Positions 33,053 through 40,300 of a stretch of 45,542 bases of DNA are shown here, in pieces. The position numbers and the translations under genes were made by a program. The stretch comes from JBGTGT01 sp051439375 (GTDB lineage: Bacteria > Cyanobacteriota > Cyanobacteriia > Cyanobacteriales > Microcystaceae), in the NCBI GenBank assembly GCA_051439375.1, contig JBFRWB010000133.1, forward strand, positions 1-45,542, written 5' to 3'. The first letter of the stretch is position 1. Every line of letters begins with the position of its first letter. The notes under the pieces were generated by a model, which ran no database searches, was not told the origin of the DNA, and worked only from the letters and a program-made list of their open reading frames with translations.

Positions 33053-34153
33053 TTAAGGATTCTCAAAAGAAAAAGAGGCAAAACTCAACTCATTAATACT
33101 ATGCCATTGATAAATCTGTTGACGAAATTGTTTCCAACTTTCATAAACCTCCTTAAATGTGCCATCCTTACTGGCATTTTCTTCTAACAATTCAAAAGAT
33201 ACCTTTTTTGCTGCCTCTAACACATCCGTTGGATAAGGGGTTAACTGAGTTCCGCCTTCAATTAATCGTTGTAAAACGTCTTGGTTTAGGGCATCGTATT
33301 GTGCCAACATATTCAAATTGGCTTCCATGGCTGCCGTTTGTAACGCTGCTTGATAAGATTCAGGTAATCGTTCCCATTGGGTTTTATTAATTTGTACTTC
33401 TAAAGTTGCCCCCGGTTCCCACCAGCCGGGATAATAATAATATTGAGCAATTTTATTAAAGCCTAATTTTTCGTCATCGTAAGGACCAACCCATTCCGCC
33501 GCATCAATTGCCCCTGTATTTAAAGCAAAAAAGGTATCGCCCCCCGGTAAAACCTGAACATTTACCCCCAAACGGGACATGACTTCCCCGCCAGTCCCCG
33601 GAATTCGCATTTTTAACCCTTTCAAATCACTAAGTCCCTGAATTTCCTGCTTAAACCAGCCCCCCATTTGTACTCCTGTATTACCGGCTGGAAAATTGAT
33701 GACATTAAAGTCGCTGTAGAGTTTGTGCATGGTTTCTAACCCGCCTCCATGATAAAACCATGCGTTTTGTTGTTGCGCGGTGAGTCCAAAGGGCATAGCT
33801 GTGCCAAAGCCAAGGGCAGGATTTTTGCCAATATAGTAATAACTGGCTGTGTGTCCACATTCGACTGTCCCCTGCTGTACTGCATCAAGAATTCCCAACG
33901 CAGGAACTAATGCACCTGCTGGATAGGGTTCAATGGTAAACTTACCCCCAGTGAGTTGTTTAACGCGATCGCAGACAATTTTCGCCCCACCGTAGATGGT
34001 ATCCAATGATTCTGGCCAACTGGTGGCCATATTCCACTTAAGGGTGGGTAAGGTATCGCTGGTGGACACTGTTTGAGGTTGACTGCAAGCATTTAGGGCG
34101 ATCGCACTGGTTACACCCACTGCACTATTACTAATAAAATGACGACGTTTCAT
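33053..34153 (-). CDS. TRAP transporter solute-binding protein (DctP/TakP type)
   Basis: A 366-residue periplasmic receptor. The N-terminus has a twin-arginine-like start (MKRRHFISNSAVGV) and a lipobox ending NAC, so it is exported and lipid-anchored. The DctP fold is clear, with the TRAP arginine in KGLKMRIPGTGGEVMSRLG and AIDAAEWVGPYDDEKLGF, similar to 2-oxoacid-binding TakP. It should deliver a carboxylate or 2-oxo acid to a membrane DctQ/DctM pair. No DctQ or DctM gene is in the window. The frame opens upstream at 34195, but the ATG at MKRRHF is the obvious start. Confidence 0.9.
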   Translation of the reverse strand: MKRRHFISNSAVGVTSAIALNACSQPQTVSTSDTLPTLKWNMATSWPESLDTIYGGAKIVCDRVKQLTGGKFTIEPYPAGALVPALGILDAVQQGTVECGHTASYYYIGKNPALGFGTAMPFGLTAQQQNAWFYHGGGLETMHKLYSDFNVINFPAGNTGVQMGGWFKQEIQGLSDLKGLKMRIPGTGGEVMSRLGVNVQVLPGGDTFFALNTGAIDAAEWVGPYDDEKLGFNKIAQYYYYPGWWEPGATLEVQINKTQWERLPESYQAALQTAAMEANLNMLAQYDALNQDVLQRLIEGGTQLTPYPTDVLEAAKKVSFELLEENASKDGTFKEVYESWKQFRQQIYQWHSINELSFASFSFENP

Positions 34154-34485
34154 TATAAATTGAAGGATAAGCAGGTTATTTATAGCAGTTCTCATAGGTA
34201 TGAGGCAAGGGAGAAGGCAGGGGGCTGGTGTTAAGATACCAAGGCTGGCCTCATGAGACTAGGAAACACTATAAACGATAAAAGGATCAGTCGGCTATCA
34301 TAGCAGCAATCAGTCATCAATTTTGGACTTCAGAAAACGAATCATTTTTTCCAATTTATCAATTAAATTTTATACTCTCTGAGAAATTGTTAAGACATTC
34401 TAAGCACTCATCCATAGCTGCACCCCTTTATGGCAGGATCGAAAGTTGCTGATTATTTTGTTCACCTCAGATGGAGAGTATAGTT

Positions 34486-35121
34486 ATGGCACTTCAATTA
34501 GGGGATGTTGTTCCCGATTTTAACCAAGAAACGAGCGAAGGAACGATTTCTTTCCACGAATGGATAGGAGATAGCTGGGTTGTCCTTTTTTCTCATCCGG
34601 CTGACTACACACCTGTTTGCACCACAGAATTAGGAACAGTTGCGAGTCTTAAACCTGAATTTGAAAAACGCAATGTGAAAGTATTAGCGTTAAGTGTTGA
34701 TGATGTGGCATCTCACAAAGGTTGGATTAATGATATTAATGAAACCCAGAAGACAACGGTAAATTACCCCATTATCGCAGATCCAGATCGTAAAGTGGCT
34801 GATCTTTATGGAATGATTCATCCTAATTCTTTGAATAATCTAACGATTAGATCGGTATTTGTCATTGATCCTAATAAAAAGCTCCGTTTAAGCTTAACCT
34901 ATCCTGCGAGTACGGGACGTAATTTTGATGAAATCTTACGAGTCATTGATTCGTTACAGTTAACGGATTATCATCAAGTAGCAACCCCTGCAAACTGGAA
35001 AGATGGAGATGATTGTGTGGTTGTTCCCTCCATTTCTACTGATGAAGCGAAAGAGAAATTCCCTAAAGGTGTGACTGAAGTTAAACCCTATCTACGGATG
35101 ACTCCTCAACCTAATAAATAG
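34486..35121 (+). CDS. 1-Cys peroxiredoxin (Prx6 type)
   Basis: A 211-residue peroxidase that reduces hydrogen peroxide and organic hydroperoxides. The peroxidatic cysteine is in FSHPADYTPVCTTELG, near residue 47. The long Prx6-type C-terminal domain is present, with TGRNFDEILRVIDSLQLT and WKDGDDCVVVPSIS and the final KPYLRMTPQPNK. The frame opens at 34471, but the ATG at 34486 (MALQLGDVVPDF) matches the family start. A strong terminator lies at 35196-35230. Confidence 0.95.
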   Translation: MALQLGDVVPDFNQETSEGTISFHEWIGDSWVVLFSHPADYTPVCTTELGTVASLKPEFEKRNVKVLALSVDDVASHKGWINDINETQKTTVNYPIIADPDRKVADLYGMIHPNSLNNLTIRSVFVIDPNKKLRLSLTYPASTGRNFDEILRVIDSLQLTDYHQVATPANWKDGDDCVVVPSISTDEAKEKFPKGVTEVKPYLRMTPQPNK

Positions 35122-35195
35122 AGGTCATTTTAGTGACCAGTTATCAGTACCTCCCTTGTTAAGTAAGGGACTTTAAATTCCTTTCATGATCATTT

Positions 35196-35230
35196 AGAGG
35201 TGTTTATATTAAACGCCTCTATTTTTTTTT
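35196..35230 (+). terminator. Strong intrinsic terminator of the peroxiredoxin gene
   Basis: Arms AGAGGTGTTTA and TAAACGCCTCT pair over 11 bp (one G-T pair) around a 3-base loop and are followed by nine Ts. The T tract lies within the last codons of the convergent TMEM175-like gene. Confidence 0.88.
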
Positions 35231-35857
35231 AGACCACCAATTTAGTAAAAGATAAATCGGAATGATCAGGAAAAAGCTGGCATCCCAATACATAGGATTG
35301 AGCAAAGAAACCAGAATAGAGACTAAACAGATAATTGGTTCGATTGAGCTTTCTAGGGTTATATAAGTAATAGATTCTTGCGCTAAGGTATCATCAATTA
35401 GACGATAATTGCTGGAAGCGTACCACCAACTCAAACAAGAAAATAAACCAACAAGGAATAAATCAAGACTATAAAAGATTTGAATCGGAACATTAAGTCC
35501 CTCTAGATTGGATAAGTCATTTGCATAAGGAATCAGGACAACAAACATTAACGAGAGTAAGTTTAGCCACAAATGAATGGTATCTGTTTTGCGATAATAT
35601 TTAAACTGCTCTAAATGACTTAACCAATAAAAAACGATTAAAATGAATGTTCCCAGATAAATATAAAGTGCGGGAAGTTGAGCTAATAAAAATTGAGTAA
35701 TTTGTTCGCTCGATAACGATTGATCAAGATTGGGTAAATCAAACTGTAAAACCATCAAAGTCATGGCCAACATAAAGATTCCATCAGCTAGTCTTTGTAA
35801 GCGAGTCAATAATTGTTTTTCTTGTTCTAAGGAAAAATCACTCTTATCTTGAGTCAT
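35219..35857 (-). CDS. TMEM175/DUF1211 family potassium channel-like protein
   Basis: A 212-residue membrane protein with about six helices. The first helix carries the TMEM175 pattern DGIFMLAMTLMVLQFDLP, corresponding to the FSxxxTLLV filter motif, and HLEQFKYYRKTD follows the loop region. Prokaryotic TMEM175 proteins are tetrameric potassium channels with one six-helix repeat per subunit. The ATG at 35857 has GAGG seven bases upstream and is chosen over the TTG four codons earlier. Its 3' end overlaps the T tract of the peroxiredoxin terminator. Confidence 0.85.
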   Translation of the reverse strand: MTQDKSDFSLEQEKQLLTRLQRLADGIFMLAMTLMVLQFDLPNLDQSLSSEQITQFLLAQLPALYIYLGTFILIVFYWLSHLEQFKYYRKTDTIHLWLNLLSLMFVVLIPYANDLSNLEGLNVPIQIFYSLDLFLVGLFSCLSWWYASSNYRLIDDTLAQESITYITLESSIEPIICLVSILVSLLNPMYWDASFFLIIPIYLLLNWWSKKK

Positions 35858-35892
35858 AGGATACCTCAACGGTTAAACTGTTTATCACCTAA

Positions 35893-36006
35893 ATTGGTAT
35901 GTGAAGACTGTAAGGGAGTTGGAAGTAGGGAGTGAGGAGTGAGGAGTTGGAAGTTGGGAGTTGTACTAAAATACCCAAGACTCAGTTTAAATGCGTCTTA
36001 GCTTAA
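35893..36006 (-). repeat. Interspersed repeat, copy D
   Basis: The longest copy. Read on the minus strand: TAAGCTAAGACGCATTTAAA, GAGTCTTGGGTATTTTAGTA, then about seven CAACTCC/CACTCC-type heptamers, then GTCTTCACATACCAATT. It begins 12 bp after the stop codon of the DUF2993 gene in the sense orientation. Confidence 0.9.
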
Positions 36007-36018
36007 CTAAGCTGTTTT

Positions 36019-36732
36019 TTAAGGACGAATTACAAATTGTCCGGCGGCAAAAATTCCTTCTGAGGTGACTTCCAAAGCATGAAGATCCACTTCTTTGCCT
36101 AAATCAATAGGAATTTCTGTTTCTGGTAAAACTGCGCTGCTAGAGGGAGAAAGTCCCTTAATTTGCTTTGGTTTAAGTCCCAATGTATGGGAATTAATTA
36201 AGGTTAACCCTGACTCAATTTCAAGGGGAATGGATGATTGATCCCCTATTTTTAATTGTCCTAAGAGGTCAAATTGTGCGGTATCTAGTTGAAGAGACTG
36301 CCATTCTATGGCACAGTCTTTATCAGTTTTGTCTAACTCTAAATTATCTTGTATAAGTTGCCATAAATCATTTAACCCTGATATTAATAAGGCAGAGGAT
36401 AAGGAGGCTTGTAGATCGTCTGCTGTTAAATAAACTTCCCCTTTTAACCAGATGGGTTCTAATAATTTGAGGGGTTTTCCTCGTAAAACTTGACCAATAT
36501 TAATGCGAATATTCGTTCCTTGCAGTTGAATATCTCCAAGATGTAAGCCTTGATAAACTGCTTGGGAACTTTCTAAGGAGACGGTGGGAATATATCCTCT
36601 TAAAATTTGCCGATCTTGACCATTAATCTTGAATTGTAACTGTTCTACTTGTTCTACTTGCGATCGCAACCACAGTTTTACCGCAGGAGACAACACTTTA
36701 CTAATGAGATCGGTTGATTGACGAATCCACAT
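36019..36732 (-). CDS. DUF2993/LmeA family phospholipid-binding protein
   Basis: A 237-residue protein of the DUF2993 family. It has the typical FKINGQDRQILRGYIPTVSL and GLHLGDIQLQGTNIRINIG strands and the LTADDLQASL and GQFVIRP ends. Actinobacterial LmeA binds phospholipids and helps mature lipomannan; the role in cyanobacteria is unknown. There is no clear signal peptide. It is a single gene, followed by repeat copy D at its 3' end. Confidence 0.87.
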   Translation of the reverse strand: MWIRQSTDLISKVLSPAVKLWLRSQVEQVEQLQFKINGQDRQILRGYIPTVSLESSQAVYQGLHLGDIQLQGTNIRINIGQVLRGKPLKLLEPIWLKGEVYLTADDLQASLSSALLISGLNDLWQLIQDNLELDKTDKDCAIEWQSLQLDTAQFDLLGQLKIGDQSSIPLEIESGLTLINSHTLGLKPKQIKGLSPSSSAVLPETEIPIDLGKEVDLHALEVTSEGIFAAGQFVIRP

Positions 36733-37040
36733 AATTACTTACTATGCCAGTTAATTTCTCGTTATTGTAGTGGGTACTTTGTTAAATAAGCAAGGGGAAA
36801 AAATTATAAATTATGATACCCAATCCCGATCCACTACAGTCGTTAGCGATCGCATTTAGGGAATTTTGATGTATGTCGTTCCTGCATATTTATGAATGTT
36901 ATCAAGGGTTAAACACTTGAGAATTTCACCTAATGTTAAAATTTTCTGTTCATACTTATTATCAATCCATATCTAAAAAGGGTATATAGCATTTTCTATA
37001 ATTGTGCAGTACAGTCAATAAAACCATTCTGGATGACGAC
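36733..37040. other. Intergenic region with a possible gene remnant
   Basis: On the minus strand, an open fragment at 36856-36972 reads IWIDNKYEQKILTLGEILKC and about 18 more residues to a stop, with no start codon and a stop directly upstream. It may be the 3' end of a lost gene. Otherwise the region contains an HIP1-type site near 36847 and AT-rich DNA. Confidence 0.4.
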
Positions 37041-37265
37041 ATGACTAAGTTATTAGAAAAAGCGATTGCCTTAGTGAAAGACTTGCCTGAATCTAAGCAG
37101 GATGAGTATGCTAACATGATTTTGGAAAAACTAGAAGCCCAAGAGAGTGATTTTTGGGATGAATTAGATGACATCTTAGAAGAATGTCAAGTCAGTACAG
37201 GGATTCAGTATTTATCCTATCAGCATGATCACTATATTCATGGAAAACCTAAACGAAAAGAATAG
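37041..37265 (+). CDS. VapB-like antitoxin of a broken toxin pair
   Basis: A 74-residue acidic protein: KLLEKAIALVKDLPESKQDE, a helix-rich middle with DFWDELDDILEEC, and a basic tail ending HGKPKRKE. The start LLEKAI--V--LPESKQDE is typical of small cyanobacterial antitoxins paired with PIN toxins. The ATG at 37041 is chosen because homologues begin MTKLLEKA; the frame opens at 37002. A truncated PIN gene follows two bases after its stop, so the antitoxin is now effectively orphaned. Confidence 0.7.
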   Translation: MTKLLEKAIALVKDLPESKQDEYANMILEKLEAQESDFWDELDDILEECQVSTGIQYLSYQHDHYIHGKPKRKE

Positions 37266-37267
37266 TT

Positions 37268-37324
37268 ATGAATAAAGTTTTTGTAGATACATCAGCATGG
37301 CTTGCTTTAATGAATGTTTATTGA
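37268..37324 (+). pseudogene. Truncated VapC-type PIN toxin
   Basis: Only 18 residues, MNKVFVDTSAWLALMNVY, then a stop. VDTSAWLAL is the first catalytic strand of a PIN ribonuclease; the remaining 110 or so residues, with the other acidic residues, are gone. The remnant sits two bases behind the antitoxin stop codon, the normal vapBC spacing. Confidence 0.8.
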
Positions 37325-37405
37325 CTTCATAGCAAGTAATATTTAGCTCCGATTTTAGGTATTCTAACCATAACGTTACCTCAATCACTGACACCTGATA
37401 ACCGT

Positions 37406-38593
37406 TTACTGTTTACTGATAAAAGCTGTAATTCCTGTTACTAACCGATCAATTCCTTCAGAAACCGTTTCTTTTTGCAGTGCGCCAAAAGCAATACGTA
37501 AATAACAACCATCTTTGAGTCCAAAGGTGTTTCCGGGTAAAACAGCTACCTTATGATGTTCAATTAAATACTTAACCAACGTAAAATCATCAATGGGTTG
37601 ATTGATTTTTAGAAAGACATAAAAAGCCCCTTGAGTGGGGATTAACGTACAAAAATCTTGAAGCGCATTTAATTTTTCTAAAACAATCTGACGGACTTCA
37701 TTGATTTGTTTTAGATAGGGTTGACAGTAACTTTTACCAAGGTTTAGACACTGAAGGGCTGCATATTGGGAGATAACAGGGGGACAGATTAAAAAAGTAT
37801 CTTGGATTTTGGCTAACGCTTCTTTTAAATGCTTAGGAAAAACTAAATATCCAATCCGCCAACTTGCCATTCCATAAGCTTTTGAGAGGCTATACAATAA
37901 GATAGTATGCTGCTCACTATCAGGAATTGCACCGGGGGAAAAATAACTGTCTTTTTGATAGGTAAAATAATCATAAGCCTCATCATGGATATAATAAATG
38001 CCTCTTTCTTTGCAGAGTTGATTAACTGCCCGTAGGGAAGATTCAGGATAAACAACTCCTGTAGGATTATTAGGAGAAATAGTCACAATGGCACGAGTTT
38101 TAGGGGTAATTGCAGCTTCTAGTAAATCGAGTTGCAATTGATAGTTGCTATCGGTTGGTACATATACAGGCTTACAATCTGCCATCATGATTCCCATTTC
38201 ATGATTAAAATAATAGGGAAGATTTAAAATAATTTCGTCCCCTGCTGAGGTAATGGCTAACAGCGCATTCATAAAGGCCATATTTCCCCCTGCTGTTACC
38301 ATAATATCTTGTTGGGAACTTAGGGAAATATTATTATCGGTTTGAAGCTTTTTAATAATTAATTCTTGTAGTTCTGGGATTCCTTGTACCCCTTGATAAA
38401 GATGATGTTTAGGGTTAGCTAAAAATTGAGAAAGTCCCTCTTGAATTTGAGAAGGAGGGGGATAAAAGACGACTCCTTGGCCTAGGGAAATCGTTCCTTC
38501 ATTTTCTCTAATTAATTGTCCCACAATGGGAATAATCGGAGATTGAACAATGTTCATCCGAGAAGGGTTTTTCAATCTGGAATCTTGTGACAT
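37406..38593 (-). CDS. Pyridoxal-phosphate aminotransferase, class I/II
   Basis: A 395-residue fold-type I aminotransferase. The PLP lysine is in YSLSKAYGMASWRIGYLV near residue 238; NNPTG appears in ISPNNPTGVVYPE, and the carboxylate-binding arginine is in CYLRIAFGAL. It could be an aspartate/aromatic aminotransferase-like enzyme; the substrate cannot be named. The frame starts at 38593, only 3 bp from the heptamer array; an internal ATG at 38557 (MNIVQSPIIPIVGQL) matches the usual start of such proteins and may be the real one. Confidence 0.9.
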   Translation of the reverse strand: MSQDSRLKNPSRMNIVQSPIIPIVGQLIRENEGTISLGQGVVFYPPPSQIQEGLSQFLANPKHHLYQGVQGIPELQELIIKKLQTDNNISLSSQQDIMVTAGGNMAFMNALLAITSAGDEIILNLPYYFNHEMGIMMADCKPVYVPTDSNYQLQLDLLEAAITPKTRAIVTISPNNPTGVVYPESSLRAVNQLCKERGIYYIHDEAYDYFTYQKDSYFSPGAIPDSEQHTILLYSLSKAYGMASWRIGYLVFPKHLKEALAKIQDTFLICPPVISQYAALQCLNLGKSYCQPYLKQINEVRQIVLEKLNALQDFCTLIPTQGAFYVFLKINQPIDDFTLVKYLIEHHKVAVLPGNTFGLKDGCYLRIAFGALQKETVSEGIDRLVTGITAFISKQ

Positions 38594-38596
38594 AGA

Positions 38597-38694
38597 GGTG
38601 TTGGGTTTCAGGTGTTGGGTTTCAGGTTTCAGGTTTCAGGTGTCGGGTTTCAGGTATCGGGTTTCAGGTGTCGGGTTTCGGGTTTCGGGTATTA
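38597..38694. repeat. Heptamer (STRR) array in the aminotransferase leader
   Basis: Fourteen contiguous 7-bp units: GGTTTCA in six copies, with variants GGTGTTG, GGTGTCG, GGTATCG, GGTTTCG and GGTATTA. It is in perfect heptamer register over 98 bp, ending 3 bp before the aminotransferase start codon. Confidence 0.93.
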
Positions 38695-38755
38695 GATATC
38701 AAGTCTTTCAAAAAAGAACACATATTCTAACTATTTGTTGATAACTAATAACTGA

Positions 38756-39598
38756 TCACTGATCACTGTTAACTGTATAAGAACACCAATCACTCCAGCC
38801 ACCTACATATAGTTTAGGGGAGGGAATTCCGAGCATTTCGAGAGAAAATAAGTTAACGCAAGCAGTCACCCCTGAACCACAATAAACGATAATTTCATCC
38901 TTGTTGTGATAATCTTGCCAATGTTCTTCTTGAAAGGATAAGGATTTGCAATAACCCTCTTCTGTAGTAATTTCTTGCCACGGCATATTAACAGCCCCAG
39001 AAATCGATCCTGCGATGGGATCAATGGGTTCAACTTTCCCTAAATAGCGATCGCGCGATCGTGAATCCACTAATATGACAGAGGGATCATCTTTGCGAGT
39101 TTGTACGGTGTCTCGATCTACAATCCAATCTTGATGGGGATGAGGGATAAAAGCACTCTCTTTAGGGGTAGATTCTTCGTTACTAATGGGATAACCGTCT
39201 TTTTGCCATGCTGTCCAGCCTCCATCCAATAAAGCGACCTTTTCATGACCTAAATAACGTAATAACCACCATAAACGCGAAGCAAACGCAAAACGAGAAC
39301 TATCATAAGCGACGACTAAGCTTTGATCAGTGATGCCAATACGACTAAAAGTAGCGGCTAATTGTTCTACAGTGGGTAAGGGATGACGACCGCCATGTTG
39401 AGCAATAGGTGCAGATAAATCGAGATCAAGGTTTAAATAAACAGCGTTGGGGATATGTCCTTGTTGATATTGTTGATAACCCCAGTTCGTATTGCTCAAT
39501 CGAAAGCGACAGTCAATGATGACTAGATGGGGATAGTTAAGGTGATCAACTAACCATTCAGGGGAAAGAAGGGGTAATGGGGGAGAGATTTGAGACAT
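38756..39598 (-). CDS. Thiosulfate/3-mercaptopyruvate sulfurtransferase
   Basis: A 280-residue two-rhodanese-domain protein. The N-terminal inactive domain (about 10-135) opens with SPEWLVDHLNYPHLVIIDCR. The C-terminal active domain (about 155-275) has the catalytic cysteine in IVYCGSGVTACVNLFSL near residue 242. The CGSGVTA loop resembles 3-mercaptopyruvate sulfurtransferases (SseA) more than thiosulfate-preferring CRKGVT types. It transfers sulfur to cyanide or thiols. The anti-sigma kinase gene lies just upstream on the same strand, with a 6-bp gap, so the two are probably co-transcribed. Confidence 0.92.
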   Translation of the reverse strand: MSQISPPLPLLSPEWLVDHLNYPHLVIIDCRFRLSNTNWGYQQYQQGHIPNAVYLNLDLDLSAPIAQHGGRHPLPTVEQLAATFSRIGITDQSLVVAYDSSRFAFASRLWWLLRYLGHEKVALLDGGWTAWQKDGYPISNEESTPKESAFIPHPHQDWIVDRDTVQTRKDDPSVILVDSRSRDRYLGKVEPIDPIAGSISGAVNMPWQEITTEEGYCKSLSFQEEHWQDYHNKDEIIVYCGSGVTACVNLFSLEMLGIPSPKLYVGGWSDWCSYTVNSDQ

Positions 39599-39604
39599 TT
39601 TGAG

Positions 39605-40033
39605 TTAAGAAGCAGAAAATTGCTTTATTATTAATAGACAATTACCTTGAGCGTCGGTTCGAGTATAGCTAAGGTGGGTAGCAATTTTTTGTAGGATAGG
39701 AAGTCCTTGGCCATGGGATTGTAATTGAGGCAATTTCAGAGCAATTTTTTGTAAATAGTCTTTTAGATCGAAGGGAGCACCGCGATCCCAAATTCGTATT
39801 TCTAATTTATCGAAATAAAGGGTTAATTCAACTTTAATCGGGGTATCTGGGGACAAATGGCCATGTGCATGGCGAACTGCATTGGTAAATCCTTCAGCTA
39901 AAGCTAACTGACACTGTAACCAATCTTTTTTGATGATCCAAGGTTGATACAACTGCTCAAAGGTTTCTAACACTCGATCGAGACATTGCAGATCGCTGTT
40001 GACGGTAAAGGTACATTTTTTTAGAAGACTCAA
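39605..40033 (-). CDS. Anti-sigma regulatory factor, RsbW-like ATP-binding protein
   Basis: A 142-residue GHKL-family kinase domain. The N box is LALAEGFTNAVRHAHG, the G1 box IRIWDRGAPFDL and the G2 box SHGQGLPILQKIATHL. Such proteins phosphorylate anti-anti-sigma factors or bind sigma factors. No RsbV-like partner or PP2C phosphatase gene is adjacent. It precedes the sulfurtransferase gene by 6 bp, an odd pairing without an obvious functional link. Confidence 0.9.
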   Translation of the reverse strand: MSLLKKCTFTVNSDLQCLDRVLETFEQLYQPWIIKKDWLQCQLALAEGFTNAVRHAHGHLSPDTPIKVELTLYFDKLEIRIWDRGAPFDLKDYLQKIALKLPQLQSHGQGLPILQKIATHLSYTRTDAQGNCLLIIKQFSAS

Positions 40034-40077
40034 GGATTAATCCCCAAAAATTAACCGTTTTACTCATTATAATAAGT

Positions 40078-40227
40078 GTGGATGAGTCTGGCCATATCAC
40101 CACTGCGCCAGAATTAATTGTAGAAGCACTCTTACAACTCGCTTACACGTTATTAACTCAAGATCAATTAACCTCTCCGCTTCTCCCTGAATTTAGCCTT
40201 AAGGTGGCAGAAATTTTTGATAACTAA
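40078..40227 (+). pseudogene. Possible Uma2 gene remnant
   Basis: Reading from GTG: DESGHITTAPELIVEALLQ, then TLLTQDQLTSPLLPEFSLKV and a stop after AEIFDN. The first part resembles the central Uma2 strand (GHI--APDLVIEVLS) and the second the usual Uma2 C-terminus (LLPGFSL-VAEIF), with the intervening catalytic part missing. It has no credible start of its own. Confidence 0.55.
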
Positions 40228-40300
40228 ATGTTCACTCTCAACTATTTTTTAGAAAAAAGAGGATTTATAATGAATATTCGTAGTGAGGAGTCTATTCAAT

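Noticed and set aside
38597..38694. CRISPR array
   Set aside because: Units are 7 bp with no spacers; it is a tandem heptamer array, and no cas genes are present.
38550..38741. 63-codon plus-strand frame with a VSGF-type repeat
   Set aside because: The peptide repeat is only a translation of the heptamer array.
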